From contig NZ_JAGGOZ010000069.1 of NCBI RefSeq assembly GCF_018614075.1, positions 1 to 64,000 on the forward strand: a DNA stretch of 64,000 nucleotides. The letters run 5' to 3'. This document shows, piece by piece, positions 8,901 through 16,192 of this stretch; the first letter of the stretch is position 1, and each line of letters starts with the position of its first letter. This stretch comes from Streptomyces sp. ISL-94. Its GTDB lineage: Bacteria; Actinomycetota; Actinomycetes; Streptomycetales; Streptomycetaceae. A program made the position numbers and the translations under genes. The notes beneath the pieces are model-generated. The model saw nothing but the letters and a program-made list of their open reading frames with translations. It made no database searches and was not told where the DNA came from.

Positions 8901-9356
8901 GTCGTTGGTGAAGGCCCCGTCGGGCGAGAGCCAGAGCCGGAAGATGTCGGCGCGGGCGACGACCACGCGGGCCTTGGCGCCGCTGGAGGCGGTGACGGTG
9001 AAGGTGTTCCCGGTCTGGGTGAATCCGGTGACCGTGCCCGCCGTGGCGGTGGCCCCGGCGGGGGCCGCGGCGGCGGGTGGGGCGAGGGGTCCGGCGGCGG
9101 CCAGGCCCGCTACGGCGAGGGCGGCGGCGAGCAGGGCGGCGAGCGGGGAGCGCCGCCGCCGCAGCGGTGCCCGGCGGCGGCCTTGGCCCTGCCCGCGGCC
9201 CTGCCCGCGGCCCTGCCCGCGGCCGGGGCCGCCGCCGGGGCCGCCGCCGGGGCTGCTGGCGGGGCTGCTGCCGGGGCTGTTGCCGGGACTACTGCCGGGA
9301 CTGCTGCCTGCGCTGCCGTACCGGCCTGGGCTCCTGCGGATGCTTGGCAGTCTCAT
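5997..9356 (-). CDS. Secreted GH31 glycosidase with F5/8C-like and ricin-B lectin modules
   Basis: A 1119-residue secreted alpha-glycosidase (alpha-glucosidase, xylosidase or galactosidase type; specificity not determinable here). Start ATG 9356 is preceded by GAGGAG. Residues 1-65 are an odd Gly/Pro/Ser/Arg-rich leader; a hydrophobic signal segment (LAALLAAALAVAGLAAA) follows and ends in an AAAAPA-type cleavage region. The (beta/alpha)8 barrel spans roughly residues 230-700. VWTGDTNGTWDG is the expected acid/base segment and TDVAWIGSGYKYAF the likely nucleophile strand. A DUF5110-like beta region follows, then an F5/8C (CBM32-like) module (AFDGDPATMWHTAW) and a C-terminal ricin-B trefoil with QxW repeats (GPNQRWTLQ, GQTWQAG, AQRWTF). 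It probably degrades extracellular plant or fungal glycans. Confidence 0.88.
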   Translation of the reverse strand: MRLPSIRRSPGRYGSAGSSPGSSPGNSPGSSPASSPGGGPGGGPGRGQGRGQGRGQGQGRRRAPLRRRRSPLAALLAAALAVAGLAAAGPLAPPAAAAPAGATATAGTVTGFTQTGNTFTVTASSGAKARVVVARADIFRLWLSPDGAFTNDPAGTDLAPTTDFGSVTTSYSDAGAYYRITTGALSIRVHKSPLQFSVYRADNTTLVWQETQPTSWTNSQTTQYLARGADEQFYGTGLRLGEWALRGKTVPVAVDNKWRENNNASPAPFYMSTNGYGVMRNTWAPGSYGFNAPSTLTHDEKRFDAWYFTGDSLKGVLDAYTDVSGKPFMAPMWGFELGNADCFNASNPDYQGDHNRLRHQTTPDVVGYATDARAADMPSGWFLPNDGYGCGYTAPLKSTVDALKAKGFQTGLWTSTGLGSIADEVGTAGSRGVKTDVAWIGSGYKYAFNGVQQAVDGIEKNSDARRYVWTVDGWAGTQRNAVVWTGDTNGTWDGMRWHVPAITGAGLSGLNYASGDVDGIFGGSPKTYTRDLQWKAFTPAFMTMSGWGATNPSAGYQDKQPWRFAEPYLSINRKYLQLKMRLMPYLYTMSRVAHETGVPSTRAMVLEYPDDPVARGNLTSGQFMAGDSLLVAPVVSDTSVRDGIYLPAGSWTDYWTGKTYAGPGWLNGYQAPLDTLPLFVKGGGIVPMWPQMNHTGEKPVSTLTYDIHPRGAGSFSLYEDDGLTRAHQSGAYARQRVDVTAPTAGSGTVNVSVSAPTGSYTGKPASRGYEFTLHVASAPTALTADGAALARLTSKAAYDAAATGWFFDPSDRSGVLWIKTGAKSGAFSISAVGTTVPPAQPLPSSSPIPPAGWSLAFADSQETSAENGAAVNAFDGDPATMWHTAWSSGKPAALPHEIQIDLGTRYAVDGLGYLPRQDGGVNGRIGGYEVYLSDTTADWGTPVATGTFADTSAAKNVPLAARTGRYLRLKALTEAGGRGPWTSAAEITLTGRPAPLPADATLVNAASATCVDLPHSATTPGTEPTLYTCHGGPNQRWTLQPDGRLTGLAGVCLDAANASRVSIQACDGSAGQTWQAGPQSTLRNAGQCLTPAGSATANGTPLTRTSCDNTPAQRWTFTP
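9180..9308. repeat. 12-bp tandem repeats coding the GH31 leader
   Basis: On the + strand, GGCCCTGCCCGC is repeated in tandem, followed by degenerate copies of a related 12-bp unit such as CCGGGGCTGCTG. On the coding strand they give GRGQ and SSPG repeats ahead of the signal segment. The reading frame is maintained. It is an expandable low-complexity tract inside a secreted-protein leader. Confidence 0.7.
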
Positions 9357-9765
9357 GGGGCACTCCTCGTGCGGTCCGGATCGCGGACACATCGCTTTGG
9401 CATGCGCCTGGCAAGATAGCGCTCCATGGAGGCGAATTGAAGGAAGTTGCTCGAAGTTGCTTGTCATCAAGCAGCTTTGAACACCCGTCAGCTCGACGGT
9501 CCCGCCGGAGGCGCGACGCAGACCGCCCGGGGACCGCCTGGCCGGAAGCCGACCTCCCCACCGGGGAGGAGCGGCGCTTCGCGCCGTGCGGCGAGGTGAT
9601 CGGGACGGACGGCGCCACGACGCCGGCACCGACGCGGGCCTGGCCCCGGGCACCAGCCGCCGGCGGCGCACCGAGACGGGCGCGGGCCCTGGTCGAAATC
9701 CCGACAGAACAGGCTCTGGCCTGCGCACACGCGTCATTGTCAGACCCCTGCGCAAAGATCTCGGC
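9357..9765. other. Intergenic region between GH31 and ligA (409 bp)
   Basis: No gene is supported. Next to the GH31 start there is an imperfect dyad (TTGGCATGC...TTGCCAGGC on opposite strands, ~9393-9415) that could bind a LacI-type regulator. Further out are a direct repeat of GAAGTTGCT (9433 and 9443) and a short hairpin GCTTG-TCAT-CAAGC at ~9458-9471. The rest (9485-9765) looks featureless; no clear ribosome site precedes the ligA ATG. Confidence 0.4.
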
Positions 9766-10636
9766 ATGACGACGACCACTGCTTCCGCCCTGGCCACCCG
9801 TGACGAGTACGCCGATGCGATCGGCGCCGCCCTCAGGGCGTCGGCCGCCTACTACGGCTCCGGCGAATCCGCCCTGGACGATGCCTCGTTCGACCTCCTC
9901 CTCGGCTTGATCAAGGCGTACGAGGAGCGGTACCCGGAGCACACCGACCCCGCCTCGCCGACGGGGAAGGTGGCCGGCGGCGCCGTCCCGGCCGGGGACG
10001 TCCCGCACACGGCGGCGATGCTTTCGCTGGGCAACGTGTTCGGCCCGCAGCCGGCTGGTGCAGTTGGTCACCCGGGGCAACGGGACGGGCGGCGAGGACG
10101 TGTCGCACGCGATCGGGACGATCGCCGGTCTCCCCCGGGAACTGGCCACTGACGCCTCCTTCGAGGTGCGTGGCGAAGTGCGGCTGACGGCGGAGCAGTT
10201 CGAGCGCGCGAACGCGATACGGGCCGAACACGGGGCCGGACCGTTCTCCAACCCCCGCAACGGCGCGGCCGGCACGCTGCGGGCCAAGGGGCGCCCGTAC
10301 ACGGTGGAGATGAGCTTCTGGGCCTTCGGCGCGGTCGAGCTCGACGGCGGCACCGCGCTTGCGGGCGCCGGCCACGCGGAGGTCATGGCCCGCGTCGCGG
10401 CGGCGGGCATCCGCACGGCGGCCGACACCCCCGCCGGGCTGACGGTGGTGGACACCATCGCCGGGGTGCAGGAGCAGGTCGACCGCATCGCCGCACTCCG
10501 CGCCCGCCTGCCCTTCGGGATCGACGGGGTGGTCGTCAAGGTGGACGCCCTGGCGGAACAGGCCGCGGCCGGCACCGGCTCACGCCACCCGCACTGGGCG
10601 ACCGCGTACAAGCTGCCGGTTCTGCCGCAGCTTTGA
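9766..10636 (+). pseudogene. ligA: NAD-dependent DNA ligase, 5' portion, internally deleted and frameshifted
   Basis: The N-terminal part of an NAD+-dependent DNA ligase. Frame 1 (ATG 9766 to ~10042) encodes domain Ia and the start of the nucleotidyltransferase domain (YYGSGESALDDASFDLLL, then HTAAMLSLGNVFG). At ~10043 the sequence jumps to another frame and resumes at RLVQLVTRGNGTGGEDVS, omitting about 45 residues that normally include the KxDG motif whose lysine is adenylylated. Homology continues (FSNPRNGAAGTLR, LPFGIDGVVVKVD, HPHWATAYKLP) to ~10622, where LigA similarity stops and a stop codon follows. The 3' half lies at 16193-17104. This copy cannot be active. Streptomyces often carry more than one ligA, so an essential copy presumably exists elsewhere. 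Confidence 0.88.
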
Positions 10637-10819
10637 AGGCAGTGTTCTTTGTTGAGGTCCACTTTGAATGCCCAGCTCTGGCGGGCAGCTGAACTACGGT
10701 CTGTAGCAACACCTCTGTTGCACTTCTCGGGCTGGGTGGACTACGGACGCGCGAACCTCGTTCCCTCCGGCAGTGCACCCTTCCGCGACAGCAGGCACCG
10801 CGCGCCCGAGGAACCCGCC

Positions 10820-10921
10820 CGCACACCCTGGCCGGTGGCGCTCACCCTCACGGCCGCCACGGCCCTCGGGCTGCTCCTCGGGTTCGCGCCCCAGCTCGTC
10901 CTGTCCATCGCCGGCGGTTAG
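10820..10921 (+). pseudogene. C-terminal remnant of a membrane protein, possibly a NuoN/MrpD-type subunit
   Basis: About 33 codons encode PWPVALTLTAATALGLLLGF followed by APQLVLSIAGG and a stop. This hydrophobic tail resembles the last helix of proton-conducting NADH-dehydrogenase or Mrp-antiporter subunits. Nothing recognisable precedes it and it starts soon after the left ligA junction, so it is best read as a scrap carried in or left by recombination. The identification is weak because the piece is short. Confidence 0.3.
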
Positions 10922-11697
10922 CCGCGTACGTGCAGCCCGAAACCCGTGCGGCCCGCGGGCTCCAGCCCCTCCTTCAGGTGCAGCGAGGGGATCTCGTAGT
11001 CACCGAAGTTCTGCCGCCGGAACGCGATCGGCTCGGTCGACTCCAGGGTGAGCAGGCGCTCCTCCCAGGCCTTGGCGACGTCCTGGTAGTCCTCGCCGGT
11101 CATCCGGTCGGCGCCGTACTGCACGAACGGCGGCAGTGCCTCTATGCCCGGGTAGTAGAGGATGCCGTGGTGGATCGGGAACAGCAGGTCGTCGATGGGG
11201 CCGTTGATCCCGCGAGCGGCGTAATGCGACTCCGGGCCGCCGACGGTCACCGACAGCAGAGCCTTCCTGCCCGCGAGGGTGCCTTCGCCGAAGCGCTCGC
11301 CGTACTTCGTGTCGCTGTGCTCGCCGACGCCGTACGCGAAGCGGTAGGTGAACACCCGGTCCACCCAGCCTTTGAGGATCGCGGGCATCGTGTACCACCA
11401 CAGCGGGAACTGGAAGATGATCGTGTCGGCCCACAGGAGCTTCTCCTGCTCGGCGAGGACGTCCGGGGTGAGCGTCCCGGCGTTGAAGGCCCGGCCCGAG
11501 TCCGCGGCGACCTTCAGTGGACTTGAGGCGGCGGGGCCGTAGTCCGCGGCGTCCACGACCGCCTTCCAGTTCATCGCGTACAGATCGCTCACCCGCACCT
11601 CGTGCCCGGCGGTCTCCAGCGTGGACACCGCGAGGTCCTTCAGCGAGCTGTTGAGCGACTTCGGCTCCGGGTGGGCGTGGACGATCAGCGTCTTCAT
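10918..11697 (-). CDS. NAD(P)H-dependent FMN/FAD oxidoreductase, flavodoxin-like fold (NQO1/MdaB type)
   Basis: A 259-residue cytoplasmic flavoprotein that reduces quinones or similar electrophiles with NAD(P)H. It starts with MKTLIVHAHPEPKSLNSSLK, the typical strand-loop-helix of the family. It contains the QFPLWWYTMPAILKGWVDRVF segment (a flavin and substrate contact region) and the TVGGPESHYAARGINGPIDDLL segment near the dimer interface. ATG 11697 is preceded by AAGGAG. It is divergent from an MmyB-type XRE regulator at 11837, a very common pairing in Streptomyces in which the regulator controls the oxidoreductase. Both genes lie intact inside the ligA insertion. Confidence 0.9.
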   Translation of the reverse strand: MKTLIVHAHPEPKSLNSSLKDLAVSTLETAGHEVRVSDLYAMNWKAVVDAADYGPAASSPLKVAADSGRAFNAGTLTPDVLAEQEKLLWADTIIFQFPLWWYTMPAILKGWVDRVFTYRFAYGVGEHSDTKYGERFGEGTLAGRKALLSVTVGGPESHYAARGINGPIDDLLFPIHHGILYYPGIEALPPFVQYGADRMTGEDYQDVAKAWEERLLTLESTEPIAFRRQNFGDYEIPSLHLKEGLEPAGRTGFGLHVRG

Positions 11698-11836
11698 GGG
11701 AACTCCTTCGGATCGGATGCCTTCGATCCTGGGCTCCGCGGCGCCCGGCGTTCAGGGGCGCCTCTTCCGTCGGACGGGACTTCCTGGTACTGGCAGGGCC
11801 ACCTTCACGGGGCAACACCGAGGCCATACTGGGGAT

Positions 11837-12685
11837 ATGAACGATCTTGCAGGGTTCCTGCGGACCCGGCGTTCCCGGGTCGACCCGGCGGCCGTCGGCA
11901 TCCCCACAGACAGCCGCCGCCGGGTCGAAGGGCTGCGCCGCGAAGAGGTCGCGCACCTGTCCGGAGTCAGCGTCGACTACTACGTACGCCTGGAGCAGGG
12001 CCGCGCGACCCAGCCCTCCGAGCAGGTCCTCGACGCCCTCGCCCGCGTCCTCGGCCTCGACGAGACCGAACGCGGGCACCTCTACCGGCTCGCCCGGCAG
12101 CGCCGCCGCCGCGCGAAGGCGCCGGGCGGCCGGGTCCGGCCGGAGCTGCTGCGCGTCCTCGACCTGGTCGCCGACGCACCCGCGCTGATCATGGACCACC
12201 GCCTGGACGTGCTCGCCGGGAACCGCCTTGCCGGGCTCCTCTACGGCCGGCCGATGCCGGGCCTGAACACCGCCCGGCACATCTTCCTTGAGGAGGCCGA
12301 GCGCGGCCTTTACGCGGACTGGGAGAAATGCACCCTCGACGTGGTCGGGCACCTGCGCCTGGCCGCCGGCAAATACCCCGAGGACCCCCGCCTGGCCTCG
12401 CTCATCGGCGAGCTGGCGATGGGCAGCGAGCGCTTCCGCCGCCTCTGGGCCCGCGCAGACGTGCGCGCCCGCACACATGGCCGCAAGGCGTACCGGCACC
12501 CGCTGGTCGGACTGCTGGAACTGCACCAGGAGAACTTCGCACTATCGGACGAATCAGGCTCGGAGCTGCTGGTGCTGTCCGCGGCCCCCGGCAGCCCCGC
12601 CGAGGACGGGCTGCGCCTGCTCGCGGGTCTGGGCGCGGACAGCGGTGACGCGCATGCCGCAGCGAACGCTCGGGTCCGCGAGTAA
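11837..12685 (+). CDS. XRE-family regulator with MmyB-like ligand-binding domain
   Basis: A 282-residue transcription factor. Residues 1-75 form the helix-turn-helix of this group (FLRTRRSRVDP, RRVEGLRREEVAHLSGVS, YYVRLEQGR). From ~100 onward the sequence matches the MmyB-like PAS-type ligand domain (LRVLDLVADAPALIMDHRLD, then LAGNRLAGLLYG, GSELLVLSAAPGS). ATG 11837 gives the canonical N-terminus (MNDLAGFLRTRR). It is divergent from the NAD(P)H oxidoreductase gene, its probable target; such pairs usually respond to a redox-active or fatty-acid-like ligand. No recombinase or transposase similarity. Confidence 0.9.
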   Translation: MNDLAGFLRTRRSRVDPAAVGIPTDSRRRVEGLRREEVAHLSGVSVDYYVRLEQGRATQPSEQVLDALARVLGLDETERGHLYRLARQRRRRAKAPGGRVRPELLRVLDLVADAPALIMDHRLDVLAGNRLAGLLYGRPMPGLNTARHIFLEEAERGLYADWEKCTLDVVGHLRLAAGKYPEDPRLASLIGELAMGSERFRRLWARADVRARTHGRKAYRHPLVGLLELHQENFALSDESGSELLVLSAAPGSPAEDGLRLLAGLGADSGDAHAAANARVRE

Positions 12686-12901
12686 CTCAACAACGCCCAC
12701 CCACCGCCGGGAACGCCTCAACACTGACGGCTTTCCGGTCCCCGGCCTACTTTGCGGCTGGTGACACGATTCTTACCGACACCCCAATGCAGGCCGGCTC
12801 GCGGAGGAATCAGCTCCTGAAGCCTCAGGAAGCAGTCATCACAAGATTGCCGACAGGGCCGAATGACGTAACCGTCGATGGGAGCGGTAGGTGCTGGTTC
12901 T

Positions 12902-13210
12902 TCAGGGCAGGCGTCGGGGCCGACGGGGCATGACTCGGACCCTGGCCGAGTCCTCTTCCTGGTCTGTCACCGACCGAAGTTCCAGGCTGAGAAGGTTGAC
13001 CGCGGTCGCATAGAACTGAAGACGTTCTTCGAGGAACCGCGCATGCGCCTGCAACTCGGCGTACTTCTTCTTGAGCTCTTGGTGTTCGTCCTGTCCTCGA
13101 ACGTGCGCGATCCGCTTGGTTTCTTCGGTAGCGGCTCGAGTCTGGAAGAGTTCCTTGAGGTCTTGATGTTGATGAGTCAGGTGCCAGCGTTGAACGTCAG
13201 CCTCGATAGC
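12902..13210 (-). pseudogene. Coiled-coil fragment resembling DUF6262-type (TnpC-like) recombinase accessory protein
   Basis: An open frame rich in Glu, Lys and Leu (KKKYAELQAHARFLEERL, then FYATAVNLLSLELRSV) ending in a basic RRPRRLP tail. The R-L-x-x-YA-x-x-x-N-L-L-x-L-E pattern resembles the C-terminus of DUF6262 proteins, the small partners of tandem tyrosine recombinases. Its N-terminal half with the expected helix-turn-helix is missing. At ~13210 it collides, on the opposite strand, with a recombinase C-terminal fragment. Base composition is less GC-rich than the surroundings. I read it as a leftover of a second recombinase module. Confidence 0.45.
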
Positions 13211-13214
13211 CAGT

Positions 13215-13565
13215 TCTGACCGCCGACTGGAGAATCTGTTGCGCCAGCAGGCCAAGCACCTGCACGTCCAGGCGGCGAACTACTGCTGGTTCCGCGACCC
13301 GTCCAAGGCCCTGTGCCTGAAGCTGGCCGGCACTCCCGGCGCGGACCGACCTCTGGCAGGCATGTGCGATTCGGCTCGCTGCCCGCAAGCCACACACCAC
13401 CCCTGCCACCTGCCGGTATGGCAGAGTCAGGCCGCCAACCACAAGGTGTTCCTGGCCAAACCGCGCTTCCCGAAAGGCGAGAAGACCCGACTCATGCCGG
13501 AGTTGGAGCGGGCCCAGCGGGTGGTAGACGAGATCATCGCGGCCAGCGCGGCCGGAGGGGAATGA
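13215..13565 (+). pseudogene. C-terminal fragment of a tyrosine recombinase (third-recombinase type)
   Basis: This frame encodes DRRLENLLRQQAKHLHV, then ANYCWFRDPSKALCLKLAG and MCDSARCPQATHHPCHLPVW. It is clearly paralogous to the C-terminus of the large recombinase at 41800-43998 (ANYCWFMDPHKALCLKIAG, LCDSSRCPQATHHPCHRPVW). The Cys/His-rich tail is preserved but the entire catalytic domain (about 600 residues) is absent. The stop TGA at 13563-13565 lies one base from the ATG of the accessory gene, preserving the gene order of the intact module. It is therefore a decayed copy of the same element family. Confidence 0.8.
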
Positions 13566-13566
13566 G

Positions 13567-14061
13567 ATGGCCAGGATCAGCGACGAGACCCGCACCCGCA
13601 ACGAGCAGGCAATCCGCGCGGCGATGGACCGGCTCCTGCGTGGAGACCTGCCGTCCGGAGGCAAGACCGACCTCAAGACCCTGGCCGCCGAGGCCGGGGT
13701 GACCCGCACCGGCTTTTACCCGAAGAAGAACCGCGACGGCACCACCCGGCCCGGCCCCTACCAGCACCTCGCCGAGGAGTTCGAACGGCGCCTGAATGCC
13801 CTCCAGGACGCCGGGGAGATCGTCGACCCCAGAGACGGGCAGATCGCCCGCCTGAAGGCCGACAACGCCGATCTGCGCGAGCGCCTGAGCCGCCGGGAGG
13901 CGCGGATCGCGGAGCTGACCGAGTTCCAGACCCTCTCGCTGTCGCGGCTCGCCGCCCAGCACGACGAAATCCGGCGCCTTCGCCAGGCCTTGGAACACCC
14001 GGAGAGCATCACGACCCTGCGCGTGCGGGCCCGGGTCGACCCGAACCGGCCTCCCCGATAG
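13567..14061 (+). CDS. Recombinase-accessory protein (coiled coil with N-terminal HTH), paralogue of 41318-41800
   Basis: A 164-residue protein beginning MARISDETRTRNEQAIRAAM. Residues ~30-75 look like a KfrA/DUF6262-type DNA-binding segment (LKTLAAEAGVTRTGFYPKK). Residues ~95-150 are a heptad-patterned coiled coil (IARLKADNADLRERLSRREA). It is closely similar over its length to the protein at 41318-41800. GGAGGGG lies upstream of ATG 13567. It is the only intact gene of this recombination module copy; its recombinases have been deleted, so it has probably lost its original role but could still bind DNA. Confidence 0.75.
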   Translation: MARISDETRTRNEQAIRAAMDRLLRGDLPSGGKTDLKTLAAEAGVTRTGFYPKKNRDGTTRPGPYQHLAEEFERRLNALQDAGEIVDPRDGQIARLKADNADLRERLSRREARIAELTEFQTLSLSRLAAQHDEIRRLRQALEHPESITTLRVRARVDPNRPPR

Positions 14062-14599
14062 GGCCGCTCTCCGGCGGCGGGCCGTGAAACCTGCTGTCCG
14101 ACCCAGCCGGACCGGTCGGCCGCAACCCGGCGGCCGACCCGTTGATGGGGCTCTTTGAATTTCCCCACCCGGTACTCGGGTGTTGGCCAGACCCGCTCGC
14201 GGTAGTTCCCCACGCTGGAACAGGCGGTGGGTACACCGATGGCGAGAGCGGAGGTCGCCGCTGAGCGGGTTGGGGAGGAGAGCAGCTACCTATGGCCTAC
14301 CTGACAAATGATCATCTGGCGGGTTCGTGGGACCAGGAGCGCGGCCAGGGGTCGGCCTCGACGCAGAACCGCCGGCTCGCTGGATACGGAGAGCGAGCCG
14401 GTCGGCGGTTGCCCGGCTGTCGATGGCCTCGTCTCTGATCGTGCGGAGGTCGTGAGTTCGAGCTCTGACCAGGTAGACGGTCGGCTTGGTGACGCCCCGA
14501 GGCCGCCTCGCGGGTTTGAGCCCGGTGCCGCGACTGACGAACCTGGCGAAGAGTCGTGTCCTACCGGCTCGAGGCGCGGCCAACCGCCCCCGCTACGTC
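14062..14599. other. Gene-free stretch with IS21-like terminal repeats
   Basis: No convincing coding region in 538 bp. TTCCCCAC occurs twice in direct orientation, at 14161-14168 and 14206-14213, in a context (GAAT before the first, TGTTGGCCA between) like the multiple terminal repeats I associate with actinobacterial IS21-type elements. No IstA or IstB sequence is present. The remainder, including a sequence at ~14452-14470 that superficially looks like a tRNA T-arm, has no supported function. Confidence 0.35.
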
Positions 14600-15397
14600 C
14601 TACTCCTCCGGCTCCCAGGCGCGGAGCAGGTCGAGCAGCCCTGCGTCTCCGTCAACGTGCAAGGAGTCGGCCGGGATACGGTCGTACAAGTAGAGGACCA
14701 ACTCACTGGCCGTGCCATGGATGGAGGCGCCGGCTGCGTCCGAGTCCTCGCCGGTCGCGGCAGTGGGCGCGGGGATGCGGGTGGAGCGTGCGCCGTCGCC
14801 GTCGACCGTGAGGCGCCAGGAGTGGCCCTCGGCGGTCTGGAAGTCGAAGGCCGTGGGCTTGTGCGGCCAGGCGCTGGGCGTCGCGACGCAGGTGAACAGG
14901 AACTCCTCGACACCGTCGAGGGCGACCTCGGCCGGCAGCGGCTGCGGGGCGCCCGCGGCGAGCTGGGCGTCGTAGGTGTGCACCGCGCTCTCCTGGACCC
15001 GGTGCCGGGCGACTCCGCCAGAGGTCCGCGGCGTCTGCAGGGCACTCCACCACGCCCAGCAGCCGGCGTCCGGGCCCGCCTCCCGCAGGGCGCTCAGCAG
15101 AAGCTGCGTCGACGCGGCCAGCCAGGCCAGCAGGGCCTCACGCTCCCGCGGCACTTCCAGAGCGGCGCGCGCAGCGGTGGCCTCGGCCGGGGGAGCGTCG
15201 GCAGGCCCCGCGCCGACGATGGCGGCCCAGAAACGGTCTCCCCCACCCAGGTGCTTCACCAGATCGAACAGCGTCCACTCGGGGCAGGTCGGCACCTGTG
15301 CGTCGAGACTGGGCGCGGAGGCGACCGCGGCGCGGAAGGCGGTCGACCGTTCATCGATCAGTCGCAGCAGGTCAGGGAACTCAAGATTCTTTTCCAC
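14600..15397 (-). CDS. Maleylpyruvate isomerase family mycothiol-dependent enzyme
   Basis: A 265-residue soluble protein of the DinB-like four-helix superfamily. The N-terminal domain (residues ~8-150) has the typical PTCPEWTLFDLVKHLGGGDRFW motif, in which the His is one of the metal ligands, and ARHRVQESAVHTYDAQL carrying further His ligands. The C-terminal ~100 residues form the alpha/beta MDMPI C-terminal domain (WRLTVDGDGARSTR, HGTASELVLYLYDRIPADSL). In actinomycetes this family uses mycothiol as cofactor, but most members have unknown substrates. It is monocistronic within the ligA insertion, and its full-length sequence suggests it is still functional. Confidence 0.88.
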   Translation of the reverse strand: MEKNLEFPDLLRLIDERSTAFRAAVASAPSLDAQVPTCPEWTLFDLVKHLGGGDRFWAAIVGAGPADAPPAEATAARAALEVPREREALLAWLAASTQLLLSALREAGPDAGCWAWWSALQTPRTSGGVARHRVQESAVHTYDAQLAAGAPQPLPAEVALDGVEEFLFTCVATPSAWPHKPTAFDFQTAEGHSWRLTVDGDGARSTRIPAPTAATGEDSDAAGASIHGTASELVLYLYDRIPADSLHVDGDAGLLDLLRAWEPEE

Positions 15398-16192
15398 GCC
15401 GGATGTCTATCACCGTGCTCCGGTGATAGGACAGCGATTTTCACAGTCGCCGCCGGTTGGCCATTGCGGACGTCGTCCTCGCCTCCCACCGCTCGGGTGA
15501 CAAGCTGCGCACTGCTGCGAGGACGCTGGTGGTGGCGGTACGCCCGGCGTCGGGCCTGTGGGTGCTCTGGCCTCGCCGCGCGGCCGGGCACCTCGGCGAC
15601 GTGACGTCCACCCGGTGCGCGCGGTCATGCTGCCGCTCGATGTGATGGACGCGGAGGTCACGACGGCGGGGGAGGACCGGTCGGGTCGGGAGTTCATGTC
15701 ACGCCAGGAGAACCGGCCGGGCCGGGTCCGGCGGGTCCAGCGCCGCCTGGGCGCCGGCGGGGGCCGGGGACACCGGCCACCCGGCAACCCGACGACCCGA
15801 CGACCCGACGACCCGAGCTTCCACCGCAAGGCATCGCTGTTGCAATGGAACAATTGTCACGAACTGGGAAGACAGTCATTTCAGCCATGCGAACCGTTGA
15901 TAGCCGGAGGAGCCCCTGCCGGGGCTTCCGCGCGGTTGGAAGCCCCTCACGTCCAGCGGAAGGGCGCTCTTGCCGCCGTCCGGCCAGACGTAGCGAAGCG
16001 GGCGCGGCACTGTCGGATCGGCCGAAGGCCGATGCACCCGCCACCCAGGGTGTGACCTCCGCCACTCCAATGGCCCTCGCATGCCGGTGCAATGCGACAT
16101 GCGCAGACAGGGAGGCGCCTCGGGCCGCGCCGAACTGACTGCCACTCAACGAGACATGATTACTGCGGGACACGGCGTGTGCCGCGATACCG
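15398..16192. other. Gene-free stretch at the right side of the ligA insertion
   Basis: No supported gene in ~795 bp. Near 15797-15820 there is a short tandem of ACCCGACG. At 15909-15929 lies a hairpin (AGCCCC-TGCC-GGGGCT). Read on the minus strand it is GGAAGCCCCGGCAGGGGCTC, followed within 15 bases by ATCAAC, reminiscent of the 3' hairpin of IS200/IS605 TnpB elements. The minus frame to its right (~16145-15900) could be a worn TnpB C-terminus, but I cannot confirm that. The stretch ends at the point where ligA resumes. Confidence 0.35.

Larger units (their letters stand above)
10623..16192. mobile_element. ~5.6-kb foreign segment splitting ligA (composite, degraded)
   Basis: The two ligA halves are separated by this segment. 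LigA similarity ends at AYKLP (~10622) and resumes at GDVIPRVEAPVVELR (~16193), with roughly 55-60 ligase residues lost between. The segment contains an oxidoreductase/XRE pair, pieces of a tyrosine-recombinase module, repeat remnants resembling IS21 ends, a maleylpyruvate-isomerase-family gene and an IS605-like hairpin. The ends show only weak inverted similarity (GGTTCTGCCGCA at the left; GGTATCGCGGCA reading in from the right), so the insertion mechanism is unclear and probably involved several events. Confidence 0.7.

Noticed and set aside
9470..10640. GCAGCTTTGAA present at both 9471-9481 and ~10627-10637, suggesting a direct repeat flanking the ligA 5' part
   Set aside because: Only 11 bp match, neither copy is at a demonstrable recombination boundary on the left, and the flanks are unrelated.
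14440..14475. Sequence resembling a tRNA T-arm (GTGAGTTCGAGCTC) that could be a tRNA fragment or attachment site
   Set aside because: The flanking bases do not pair into a T-stem, and no acceptor, D or anticodon arms can be built around it.
16085..16105. A 9-bp match to the element's inner arm (TGTCGCATT) near the right ligA junction
   Set aside because: A 9-mer is expected by chance about this often in 64 kb, and the core ACCCGTT and terminal repeat are absent there.
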